15,952 nt of DNA from Desulfacyla sp964522045 (GCA_964522045.1 CAZFSF010000061.1:1-15952); one strand, 5' to 3'; shown: positions 1-6,736, numbered from the stretch's first letter. A program made the numbers and translations. Notes: generated by a model from the letters alone, not told the origin.

Positions 1-211
1 AATTATCGTCTTCCTTGATCTGAACAAAAAATCCTAGTTTTCGTTCGGACACTATTTAAGATTTCGACATTTTGACCCTTGTGGATTCCATTGGCACACA
101 AAATATCGACAGAAATATCACACAACAGAGCGTCAAATCAAAAGAATTTCACTTACTCCTTGAGAAGGTATGCATAAAATGGTAAATGATAACCGGATAA
201 ACCGGAATTGC
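1..211. other. Intergenic region, no gene seen
   Basis: No frame gives a convincing gene. On the minus strand a GTG at about position 52 opens 17 codons to the window edge, but it has no Shine-Dalgarno sequence. On the plus strand a frame from position 2 closes at 36 and could be the last dozen codons of an upstream gene. Around 191-207 a short direct repeat of AACCGGA leads into the octamer array that follows. Confidence 0.5.
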
Positions 212-243
212 GAATTTAGGAATTTAGGAATTGAGGAATTAAG
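212..243. repeat. Octamer array, four units of GAATTNAG type
   Basis: Four 8-base units follow each other without gaps: GAATTTAG twice, then GAATTGAG, then GAATTAAG. Each unit or its junction carries a stop triplet on the plus strand (TAG, TAG, TGA, TAA). Because 8 is not a multiple of 3, these stops fall in all three frames. The array lies about 60 bp upstream of kdsD. Confidence 0.8.
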
Positions 244-261
244 TAAACTTTTCCTTTAAAA

Positions 262-293
262 CTTGGCGTCTTTGCGCCTTTGCGAGAGATCTT
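262..293. repeat. Octamer-phased repeat before kdsD
   Basis: The units are CTTGGCGT, CTTTGCGC, CTTTGCGA and the more divergent GAGATCTT, each 8 bases. This resembles a dispersed non-coding repeat often mistaken for coding sequence in deltaproteobacterial genomes (from memory). It runs to within 8 bp of the kdsD ATG and contains the only purine-rich stretch (GAGAGA) that could serve as its ribosome binding site. A TTG at 263 would extend kdsD into this repeat and is not credible. Confidence 0.7.
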
Positions 294-301
294 TTCCGTT
301 A

Positions 302-1303
302 ATGATTATTGAACAAGCCAAAAACGTATTAACAATCGAGGCCCAAAGCATCTTAGGCTTAATAGAACGGATTGGGCCTGAATTTGAAAAGGCAGTAGAG
401 ACAATCCTGAAGGCCAAGGGGAGGGTCATCCTCACGGGGATGGGCAAATCAGGCCTGGTTGCCAGGAAGATATCCGCCACGCTCAACAGCACCGGGACAT
501 CTTCGCTATTTCTGCATCCGGCTGAGGCCATCCACGGAGACCTCGGCATGGCAACACCGGATGATGTCATTTTAGCCATATCCAGCAGCGGACATACCTC
601 TGAGATTAACAGGATCCTGCCAATACTGAAGAATATGGGTGCAAAGATCATCCTTTTTACCGGTGGCCTTGATTCGCCAATGGCTGATATTAGCAATATA
701 GTCATAGACGTAGGCGTAGAAAGAGAGGCCTGTCCCTTGGGGCTCGCGCCCACTGCCAGCACCACTGCCGCCCTTGCCATGGGGGATGCCCTTGCCGTTG
801 TCCTGCTCAATCAGAGGCGTTTTAACAAAGACGATTTCAGACGGTTCCATCCCGGCGGCAGTCTTGGAGAAAGGCTCGCCTTCAAGGTCAAAGAGGTTAT
901 GCTGACCGATGATCACATACCAACAGTTCCTTTGGGTTCCAAGGTCGGGCAGGCCATTGAGGAAATTAATGAAAAAAAGATCGGCGCTACCTTGATAACG
1001 GGGAAAGATCAGAGGCTTGAAGGGATTATCAGTGACGGGGATTTAAGAAGGGCACTAATAAACAAAGAAAACATCTACGAGATGAAGGTCGAAGAAATTA
1101 TGAGTTTGTCCCCAAGGACAATCGACGAAGATGAGACCTCGGCAGAGGCCTTGGGCTTAATGGAACTGCATGCCATAACTCACCTCGTTGTTGTGGATGA
1201 ACAGCGGCGGGTTAAGGGCGTGCTTCATCTTCACGACCTCTTGGGAAGAGAAGGATTCATACCCAATGCAGCTATTAACAGCGCCACGCGGACTCATAGT
1301 TGA
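302..1303 (+). CDS. kdsD: Arabinose-5-phosphate isomerase (KdsD/KpsF/GutQ family)
   Basis: Interconverts D-ribulose 5-phosphate and D-arabinose 5-phosphate, the first step toward Kdo for lipopolysaccharide, in the cytoplasm. The 333-residue length matches the family. An N-terminal SIS domain holds GMGKSG at residues 46-51, the block HPAEAIHGDLGM, and the later FHPGGSLGERL segment with the conserved His. Two C-terminal CBS repeats follow from about residue 200, including the ISDGDLRRAL motif. The ATG at 302 is chosen because the residues before it are encoded by a non-coding octamer repeat. The only SD-like sequence is GAGAGA near 284-289, so translation may be modest. The 3' end overlaps the next gene by 38 bp, indicating co-transcription. 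The usual neighbours kdsA, kdsC and lptA are not in this window. The family call is firm; KpsF or GutQ paralogue status cannot be settled from sequence alone. Confidence 0.95.
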   Translation: MIIEQAKNVLTIEAQSILGLIERIGPEFEKAVETILKAKGRVILTGMGKSGLVARKISATLNSTGTSSLFLHPAEAIHGDLGMATPDDVILAISSSGHTSEINRILPILKNMGAKIILFTGGLDSPMADISNIVIDVGVEREACPLGLAPTASTTAALAMGDALAVVLLNQRRFNKDDFRRFHPGGSLGERLAFKVKEVMLTDDHIPTVPLGSKVGQAIEEINEKKIGATLITGKDQRLEGIISDGDLRRALINKENIYEMKVEEIMSLSPRTIDEDETSAEALGLMELHAITHLVVVDEQRRVKGVLHLHDLLGREGFIPNAAINSATRTHS

Positions 1304-2252
1304 CATAATTACACCGTTTACAAAGGGTGGAGCAATTGACGGCCCCGGTCTGAGAAAGCTCCTTAACCGCGTATCCCCCCATGCCCAGGCGGTTTTCTTG
1401 GCAAGCCCTCATACCGGAGAAGGCAAGAGCCTGCACACTGAACACAGGGTAGAGCTTTTAGAACAGGCCATCCCTGCTATGGCCCAGTATCCGATTCCAA
1501 TCTTAGTATGGGTTACGCAGGATAATGAAGCGGATTCAAGACGCACAACAATTGCCCTCAAAGGGGTTATTGAAAAACGTGGATATATGGGTGATCTTTT
1601 TTGGGTAGACACACCCCTTTACTATCATAGCAACCGGGGTCTCCCTGATCTCTACAAAGCCCTCTGTTCAGTGGTGGGAAAGCCCTATATACTCCACAAC
1701 GATCCGGAATTTATAAATGGCCTAACAAGGCCTCTTAAGAGAAATAATATCCGCACGGCAGTTCTTAAAGAATTGATTAGCCTGAAGGAAATCACCGGTC
1801 TCATATTTTCCGGGTCATTGGACAGGGCGCACAACTACCATAAGGCATGTCGAAGGCGACCTAATTTCAGGATCTATGACGGAGAAGAGTTGCATTTCTT
1901 AGACCACCCAAGCACGAGCGGGGTGGTTTCGTTAGGGGCTAACCTGGCCCCAAAGGCCTGGGAAAAAATAATCCAATCATCCCTTGATTTATCCGCTCAC
2001 AAGAAAGACTACCCCGATCATCTGCGGCAAATATGGGAGTTAGGAGATTACCTCCGCGACATGAGAGATATCTATCTCCAGGCGCCCACACCCATCTTAA
2101 AAGAGACATTATCCGATATGGGTATCATCGAAACTCCGATCTGCACATCTCAGTTTGAAGATACAAGGGAATCTAAGGCAAGGTTAAAGGAGTTGATGAT
2201 ACGGTTTGGGGACTACGGGAGAAGGGAAAGTGTTACTTCTCAATCAGATTGA
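1266..2252 (+). CDS. DapA/N-acetylneuraminate lyase-fold protein lacking the Schiff-base lysine
   Basis: A 328-residue member of the dihydrodipicolinate synthase/NAL TIM-barrel superfamily. Landmarks are ITPFTKGG at 14-22, PHTGEG at 48-53 (the GTTGE loop), the TPLYY region at 116-120, LHNDP at 143-147, and SGVVSLGANLAPKAW near 220. Family aldolases use a Tyr in the YNxP motif and a Lys in the GIK motif. Here those positions are His144 and Ile180, and the first Thr of the GTTGE loop is His49. Ordinary pyruvate Schiff-base chemistry is therefore unlikely, and the true reaction is unknown. The ATG at 1266 has AGAAGGA about 9 bp upstream and lies within the last codons of kdsD, so the two genes are probably translationally coupled. 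The 3' end overlaps convergent mlaA by 20 bp. A role near Kdo or sugar-acid metabolism is inference from the neighbour only. Confidence 0.8.
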   Translation: MQLLTAPRGLIVDIITPFTKGGAIDGPGLRKLLNRVSPHAQAVFLASPHTGEGKSLHTEHRVELLEQAIPAMAQYPIPILVWVTQDNEADSRRTTIALKGVIEKRGYMGDLFWVDTPLYYHSNRGLPDLYKALCSVVGKPYILHNDPEFINGLTRPLKRNNIRTAVLKELISLKEITGLIFSGSLDRAHNYHKACRRRPNFRIYDGEELHFLDHPSTSGVVSLGANLAPKAWEKIIQSSLDLSAHKKDYPDHLRQIWELGDYLRDMRDIYLQAPTPILKETLSDMGIIETPICTSQFEDTRESKARLKELMIRFGDYGRRESVTSQSD

Positions 2253-3132
2253 GGCGATACTGATAGTAGGCGTCTCTCATGGCAACATACGGATCAAGTG
2301 CCGCCTCTTTCATGGCTTCATAATCTCCAATCCTCAGAGAGGTATTGTTTACTATGTCGAAGGTCCTTATCCCGACATTGGGCCAGAAATCAACCATATA
2401 GTTTAAGGGATTAACGAACAGGCCGCCCCCCCAACCGACTGCGCTCCGGAGACTGTAAGGCCCCAAAAACGGCAGATCAAGATAAAAACCGGGCCCGATG
2501 CCGTAAAACGCAAAGACCTGCCCAAGATCCTCATCCTGTACCGGAAAATTCAGGGCCTGCTTTGCCACATCCTGAAAACCCAAAAACCCGGCAGAGGTAT
2601 TAACAACAAAACGAACCAGCTCAATGCCCAACCCCTCAAATTTTCCCTGTAATAGACAACTGACAGCGCGGATCGGCATGACAAGGTTGGAGAAAAAATT
2701 GCGTATGCATACCCTTGCGAGTTGAGGGACCACCGTATTATAACCGGTCGCCACCGGCTTCAGGACCCAGAAGTACAACTTGTCATTAAACTGGAAGAAG
2801 GCACGGTTCATCGGTTCAAGGGGGTCGGAAATTGAGTCTATTTCCTCTGCCTCATCCTCCCAGGGATCAGATGCGCCTGAGACCTCCTGAGAATTCTTTA
2901 CCCGGCAAATCTTTGGATTCGATGAATGACCAACCGCGGGGCCTGGTTCAGCTCGCTGCCTTTCTGCATATGACATACGAACCAACTCATGGCTCTCTAC
3001 CTCGGTGACAAGAAGAAATGTCTCTCCCTCAACATGGCCTGACCATGTCTGCGTCTTCTCTGCAAAACAAAAAGGCGCAAGTATATTTGAGCAACATAAT
3101 AAGAAAAATAGAACCCTGATAGAGACCCCCAT
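2233..3132 (-). CDS. mlaA: MlaA (VacJ) phospholipid-removal outer-membrane protein
   Basis: The outer-membrane component of the Mla system, which in characterised bacteria removes mislocalised phospholipids from the outer leaflet and passes them to periplasmic MlaC. The family core starts at the hallmark DPLEPMNR (103-110) and runs through FNDKLYFWVLKPVA, RNFFSNL, NTSAGFLGFQDVA, EDLGQVFAFYGIGPG and PFLGPY. It is preceded by a signal sequence and about 75 residues of acidic, low-similarity linker. No clear lipobox is visible: the Cys at 13 and 14 are preceded by Leu and Cys, not Gly/Ala/Ser, and FCFA at 21-24 looks more like a signal peptidase I site. The ATG has AAGGAG 7 bp upstream. It is the last gene of the mlaEFDCA run, 58 bp after mlaC, and its end overlaps the convergent DapA-like gene by 20 bp. 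Confidence 0.93.
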   Translation of the reverse strand: MGVSIRVLFFLLCCSNILAPFCFAEKTQTWSGHVEGETFLLVTEVESHELVRMSYAERQRAEPGPAVGHSSNPKICRVKNSQEVSGASDPWEDEAEEIDSISDPLEPMNRAFFQFNDKLYFWVLKPVATGYNTVVPQLARVCIRNFFSNLVMPIRAVSCLLQGKFEGLGIELVRFVVNTSAGFLGFQDVAKQALNFPVQDEDLGQVFAFYGIGPGFYLDLPFLGPYSLRSAVGWGGGLFVNPLNYMVDFWPNVGIRTFDIVNNTSLRIGDYEAMKEAALDPYVAMRDAYYQYRLNLIEK

Positions 3133-3190
3133 TAACAGGCTCCTTCCTTATTCCGGAGATCTTCCAATAAGTTGAGTCCCGCGTGAAAAA

Positions 3191-3793
3191 TCATTCTCCT
3201 TCGACCTTTTCCCTCAACTTCTTGATCAAATCCTCGTAAGACGATCGTGTGATTATACTGTTGAACTGTTTTCTGTAGTTATTTATAAGACTGACCCCTT
3301 CTATGGATATGTCATAGACTAACCATTCGCCCCCCTTCTTCTTGAGCTTGTATTTGACCTGGATCTCCGTATCCTTCTTAGTTACAATCTTGACTACTAC
3401 AATACCGTAATTACCATCAATTTTTTCAGCCACATACAGGACCTTCTCCCCCGAATAGCCCTCCACCTTATCCAGATAGGTGCGCTCTAACAGCTTTCCG
3501 AAGAGATCGATGAACTCCTCTTTTTCCTGGTCAGTCCTTTTCTTCCAATACCTTGCAAGGGTCCTCTTAGACATCTCTCTCCAGTCAAACCTCTCATCCA
3601 CGGCTTTGCGGATACGCCTGGCCCTCTCTGCAGCCCTGTCAGCGCTTTTCATGGAAGGATCACTTACAATAGCGATCAGTTTATCGGTTGTTTTCCTGAC
3701 ATCATCCGTTGGCCCTCCTGCGATAGATGTGCCTGAAATAACAAGCGTCATAAAAAAGAAAAAAGGGACCATTATAAGTCGCCGGCGAGTCAT
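3191..3793 (-). CDS. mlaC: MlaC/Ttg2D periplasmic phospholipid-binding protein
   Basis: The periplasmic shuttle between outer-membrane MlaA and the inner-membrane MlaFED complex. The 200-residue protein has a basic start (MTRRR), a hydrophobic stretch to about residue 20 and a probable signal peptidase site near SIAG. The mature part shows family features: RRIRKAVDERFDW, a WKKRTDQEKEEFIDLFGKLL helix, and the C-terminal WLVYDISIEGVSLINNYRKQF block. The start is placed at the second in-frame ATG because AAAGGAGA lies 6 bp upstream of it; the earlier ATG (3811) has no such site. Membership of the mla operon supports the call strongly. Confidence 0.95.
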   Translation of the reverse strand: MTRRRLIMVPFFFFMTLVISGTSIAGGPTDDVRKTTDKLIAIVSDPSMKSADRAAERARRIRKAVDERFDWREMSKRTLARYWKKRTDQEKEEFIDLFGKLLERTYLDKVEGYSGEKVLYVAEKIDGNYGIVVVKIVTKKDTEIQVKYKLKKKGGEWLVYDISIEGVSLINNYRKQFNSIITRSSYEDLIKKLREKVEGE

Positions 3794-3797
3794 ACGT

Positions 3798-3806
3798 ATC
3801 TCCTTT
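3798..3806 (-). promoter_or_regulatory. Ribosome binding site deciding the mlaC start
   Basis: On the minus strand this reads AAAGGAGAT, with GGAG 6 bases before the ATG at 3793. It overlaps an upstream in-frame ATG (3811) that lacks a site of its own, so the downstream start is preferred. Confidence 0.75.
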
Positions 3807-3823
3807 GTCATTGATTATTTGTC

Positions 3824-3851
3824 CAATCCTCAATTTTCAATCTTCAATTGC
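3824..3851. repeat. Heptamer array abutting the mlaD stop codon
   Basis: Four 7-base units, CAATCCT, CAATTTT, CAATCTT and CAATTGC on the plus strand, end exactly where the mlaD stop (3852-3854) begins. In the sense of the operon each unit has the form NNNATTG. TGA is created at successive junctions, so stops appear in several frames just after mlaD. The array fills about half of the 58 bp mlaD-mlaC spacer. Confidence 0.8.
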
Positions 3852-4292
3852 TTAGATTTTGCCAAAAACGTAATTGGAGATCAATTCTTCAAAATCAATG
3901 GCAGACTGTGTATCCCTGATACGTCCGCCCGGTTCGATAAGCTCATCAGCGCCTCCAGGCGTAATCTCCACATACTTTTCACCGATTAATCCTTTAGTCT
4001 TGATGGAGGCGATGGCGTCCTCTTGTATCTTTACATTCAGAGGAATGTTGAGAACGACCTTGGCCTGGTAATCATCTAAGGCAACCCGTTTAACTCGTCC
4101 CACTTCCACTCCTGCAATAACGACCGACGAGCCGGACTTCAAGCCTCCGCTGTTAGAAAAGATGGCCTGGATCTCGTACCCTTTCTCACCGAAGACCTCC
4201 ATCTTCCCTAATTTGATGGATAGGTATCCAAGACAGATGATCCCTATGATCATAAAAGCACCGACAGCCAATTCAAGATCAAATTTCTTCAT
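3852..4292 (-). CDS. mlaD: MlaD, MCE-domain inner-membrane lipid transport protein
   Basis: The substrate-binding, membrane-anchored subunit of the MlaFED ABC transporter; the family forms hexameric rings through which lipids pass. One N-terminal membrane helix lies at about residues 8-27, followed by a single MCE domain at about 39-117 with the pattern FSNSGGLKSGSSVVIAGVEVG, then TKGLIGEKYVEITPGG. The 146-residue length is slightly short of the E. coli protein (about 183). The C-terminal tail after the MCE domain is brief. The ATG overlaps the end of mlaF by 14 bp, with a very strong purine run (GGGAGGGAGGGA) just upstream, consistent with translational coupling. Confidence 0.95.
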   Translation of the reverse strand: MKKFDLELAVGAFMIIGIICLGYLSIKLGKMEVFGEKGYEIQAIFSNSGGLKSGSSVVIAGVEVGRVKRVALDDYQAKVVLNIPLNVKIQEDAIASIKTKGLIGEKYVEITPGGADELIEPGGRIRDTQSAIDFEELISNYVFGKI

Positions 4293-5040
4293 GCATCCCT
4301 CCCTCCCTCCCCCCTGAGCCAGAATCCCCTACAAATGCCCGGACAACAGGGTCTTCGAAAGAAAAGAACTCGGAGGGAGTCCCTTCAGCCCATACCACAC
4401 CCTCATGGAGCATGGCCACCCTGTCGACAATGCCAAAGACGTTTGAAATCTCATGGGTCACGATGATCCCGGTAAAATGAAGTCGCCGATGACAGGAATC
4501 AATCAGTTCAATAATCGCATGACCTGTAACCGGATCAAGGCCTGTGGTTGGTTCATCAAAGAGCATGATTTCCGGATCTCCAACCAACGACCTGGCGAGA
4601 GCAGCTCGTTTCACCATCCCCCCACTTATCTGTGACGGATACTTGTATTCCGAACCTGACAGACCGACATTGTCCAATTCCTCTAAAACCCTCGCCTGAA
4701 TACGTTTATCGCTTAACTTAGTCTTTTCCTTGAGAGGAAAAGCAACGTTTTCGAAAACATTCATGGAATCAAAGAGAGCGCCCCCCTGAAATAGAAAACC
4801 CAACCGGTCCCTCAAGGCCGTTAGACTTCTCCCTTTAGCCGTGTTCATCTCTCTGCCGTCCACCACCACGCGGCCCTTCTCAGGTTTCATTAGCCCTGCC
4901 ACGTGCTTCAAAAGTACACTCTTTCCACAGCCGCTTCTCCCTATAAGGGCGAGGACCTCACCCTTCATAATCTCTAATGAAATCCCTCTAAATACCTCAT
5001 TCCCATCGAAGGATCTGTAAAGATTTTCAATCTTGATCAT
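4279..5040 (-). CDS. mlaF: MlaF, ABC transporter ATPase of the Mla system
   Basis: The cytoplasmic ATPase that powers phospholipid transport through MlaE/MlaD. The 253-residue protein has all nucleotide-binding motifs: Walker A GRSGCGKS (34-41), signature SGGMVKRAALAR (about 139-150), Walker B IMLFDEP (158-164) followed by the D-loop, and the switch His in VTHE (about 196). The signature has SGGM where many transporters have SGGQ, a known feature of Mla/Ttg2A-type ATPases. It lies 10 bp after mlaE and overlaps mlaD by 14 bp. Confidence 0.96.
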   Translation of the reverse strand: MIKIENLYRSFDGNEVFRGISLEIMKGEVLALIGRSGCGKSVLLKHVAGLMKPEKGRVVVDGREMNTAKGRSLTALRDRLGFLFQGGALFDSMNVFENVAFPLKEKTKLSDKRIQARVLEELDNVGLSGSEYKYPSQISGGMVKRAALARSLVGDPEIMLFDEPTTGLDPVTGHAIIELIDSCHRRLHFTGIIVTHEISNVFGIVDRVAMLHEGVVWAEGTPSEFFSFEDPVVRAFVGDSGSGGREGGMHEEI

Positions 5041-5050
5041 GCGTATTTCC

Positions 5051-5881
5051 CTAAAACAGAATCGAAGTCATAAAATAATCCCAGACAAGGATCAATACTG
5101 ATGAAAGAACAACCGCCTGGGTGGTCGCCCTGCTGACGCCCTCTGAACCGAAGCCCGTAAATATCCCGGCATAATAGCCTTTAAAACAGCATACCCATAC
5201 AATTATAACGCCAAAGCTGAGAGATTTATAGATTCCCTCCATGACATCCTGCATCTCCACATAACTGGCCATTTCTCCAAAATAGGTGCCTGCCCCGACT
5301 CCGAGGAGCTTCCCCCCGATCAAATATCCCCCGAAAATCCCGACCACATCAAAGATGGCGGTCAGCAGGGGGAGAGAGATCATGGCCGCTAAGAGATTCG
5401 GGACCACTAAGTAACGGTATGGATTTAAGCCCATCAGTTCTAAGGCATCGATCTGTTCACTCATGCGCATGATCCCGATCTCAGCGGTAATGGCTGAGCC
5501 TGCCCGACCCGTGACCATCAAAGCTGATAGGACCGGCCCCAACTCCTTGATGAGGGCAAGTCCCACCATTGGGCCTAAAAAGGCGTCGGATCCGAATTTG
5601 CTCAAGCTGTAAAACCCCTGGAACCCCAATACCATCCCTGTAAATCCCCCTGTGAGAAGGATTAAAACGACCGATTGCAGACCTATAAATCGGACCTGCT
5701 TGAGGAACCGGTTGAACTTAAGGGGAGGGATGACCATGAAAAGGACGGCCTTCACTAAAAAAAGGCCCATAATCCCCATCCTGCGCACATATTTAAGCGT
5801 TGAAGCGCCCAACCTTCTGATAGCAGAACCGGTTGAGGGACTGAGAGGTTGAGTGGTTGACGATCTCTGTATAAGAAACAT
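5051..5881 (-). CDS. mlaE: MlaE, permease of the Mla lipid transporter
   Basis: The integral membrane subunit of MlaFED. Family blocks are GGFTGMVLGFQG, IKELGPVLSALMVTGRAGSAITAEIG, MRMSEQIDALELMGLNPYRYLVVP and the C-terminal GSEGVSRATTQAVV segment, with about five membrane spans. The ATG at 5881 gives 276 residues. A TTG at 5917 would add 12, and the frame is open back to a TAA at about 5992. None of these starts has a good Shine-Dalgarno sequence. The only strong one (AAGGAG, 5986-5991) precedes an ATG at 5972 that is out of frame and stops after four codons. The first about 20 residues are encoded partly by an octamer repeat (5831-5862), and family similarity begins only at the RRLGAST segment. 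It is the first gene of the operon. Confidence 0.92.
   Translation of the reverse strand: MFLIQRSSTTQPLSPSTGSAIRRLGASTLKYVRRMGIMGLFLVKAVLFMVIPPLKFNRFLKQVRFIGLQSVVLILLTGGFTGMVLGFQGFYSLSKFGSDAFLGPMVGLALIKELGPVLSALMVTGRAGSAITAEIGIMRMSEQIDALELMGLNPYRYLVVPNLLAAMISLPLLTAIFDVVGIFGGYLIGGKLLGVGAGTYFGEMASYVEMQDVMEGIYKSLSFGVIIVWVCCFKGYYAGIFTGFGSEGVSRATTQAVVLSSVLILVWDYFMTSILF
5831..5862. repeat. Octamer array translated within the mlaE N-terminus
   Basis: The plus-strand units are GGTTGAGG, GACTGAGA, GGTTGAGT and GGTTGACG, each 8 bases. On the mlaE strand they contain no stop, so the repeat is readable as the Ser/Thr/Pro-rich stretch STTQPLSPST. Plus-strand TGA triplets occur in each unit. This suggests the gene start has been extended into, or invaded by, intergenic repeat DNA. 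Confidence 0.65.
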
Positions 5882-6078
5882 GGGGCTAAGTCTTGCAGAA
5901 GAGGCTTTAGATGTCAAAAAAAATCGACTCTGCAGGGCGAAGTAAGCCTTTATGAGATCAAGATTTTCGCATATCCCTGTGTAATCTCCTTATTTGCTTT
6001 TCAAATAACGCATCCTCATGATAATGTATATCGGAATTGAGAAAATATCTGGCACAAGCGCCTTTGATGAAACTGGAG

Positions 6079-6231
6079 CGAGACCTTTGAAAAATGCTCA
6101 ATTTCGTTCAAGATCAAGGCGCGTGAGGATTTTAACCGCAGGAATATATCAAATATTTCGAGGACTAAAATCTGAACGCAACGTCCCGCCGACAGGCGGG
6201 AGGCGAAAGAGGGTGTTTTTCAAAGGTCTCG
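6079..6231. mobile_element. MITE-like palindromic element with 16-bp perfect terminal inverted repeats
   Basis: The left end CGAGACCTTTGAAAAA (6079-6094) is the exact reverse complement of the right end (6216-6231), giving a 153 bp unit. Imperfect symmetry continues inward, for example TTTCG near 6103 against its partner near 6205. No transposase frame is inside. With ends taken at GAGACC/GGTCTC, the flanks are GGAGC and GGAGT, a near match that could be an eroded target duplication. A shortened relative lies at 15345-15418. The right end stops 8 bp before the rlmH ATG. Confidence 0.75.
6184..6201. repeat. Perfect 7-bp hairpin nested in the 6079-6231 element
   Basis: TCCCGCC (6184-6190), a GACA loop, and GGCGGGA (6195-6201) form a perfect GC-rich stem inside the otherwise AT-rich right half of the element. 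It breaks the symmetry of the larger palindrome, so it may be a small secondary insertion. Without a T-run it is not a typical terminator. Confidence 0.65.
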
Positions 6232-6239
6232 GAGTCTGA

Positions 6240-6710
6240 ATGCCCAAGATCAAGATCATTGTTGTCGGCAACACCAAATCGTCTTTTATTAAGGAAGGAG
6301 AGCAGTTCTACTTAGAGAGGCTGCGACGGTACACTGACACAAAATGGGTTGAGGTAAAGCCGCAAAAAGTGCGGAAGGGGCGGTCAAGTGAGGAGATATT
6401 AGCCGTTGAGGGCCAATCAATAGAGAAGAAATTTCTAACAAGGGATCACATTATAGCCTTAGGGATTAGAGGGAAGGAATATGACTCGGAAGGCTTGGCC
6501 GGATGGATTGAACGGCTCTCATTAAACCGGAAAAGCCTCTGTTTTGTTATCGGAGGTCCATTAGGACTATCAAAGAAGATTCTGCACTCTGCAGATGAAA
6601 TCCTTTCACTCTCAAGACTGACACTGACTCATGAAATGAGTCGCCTTCTCCTCCTTGAACAGCTTTACAGGGCCCATACCATCATCAGGGGTGAAAAATA
6701 CCATAAATAG
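6240..6710 (+). CDS. rlmH: 23S rRNA pseudouridine-1915 N3-methyltransferase RlmH
   Basis: A SPOUT-class methyltransferase that uses S-adenosylmethionine to methylate pseudouridine 1915 in helix 69 of 23S rRNA. At 156 residues it matches the usual length. Diagnostic motifs are the start PKIKIIVVG, FVIGGPLG at about 102-109 in the knotted SAM site, LTLTHEMSRLLLLEQLYRA near 127-145, and the C-terminal GEKYHK (151-156). The ATG has GGAG 5 bp upstream at 6231-6234; this site overlaps the boundary of the palindromic element just before the gene. Its own promoter is probably inside or beyond that element. It converges on the response regulator with a 26 bp gap and no visible terminator. Confidence 0.95.
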   Translation: MPKIKIIVVGNTKSSFIKEGEQFYLERLRRYTDTKWVEVKPQKVRKGRSSEEILAVEGQSIEKKFLTRDHIIALGIRGKEYDSEGLAGWIERLSLNRKSLCFVIGGPLGLSKKILHSADEILSLSRLTLTHEMSRLLLLEQLYRAHTIIRGEKYHK

Positions 6711-6736
6711 TGGCCCAAAAACCTTCAGGCAACCCC

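Noticed and set aside
212..293. CRISPR array
   Set aside because: Units are 8 bases, directly joined and without spacers, so this is a simple tandem repeat.
256..810. Long minus-strand open frame across kdsD
   Set aside because: It lies antisense to a clear kdsD gene with strong family motifs, and its C-terminal residues come from the octamer repeat.
6018..6239. Possible 73-residue protein upstream of rlmH
   Set aside because: Most of it is the palindromic element at 6079-6231, so the frame is a by-product of the repeat.
6711..6736. Bidirectional terminator between rlmH and the response regulator
   Set aside because: No inverted repeat with a T-run is visible in the 26 bp gap.
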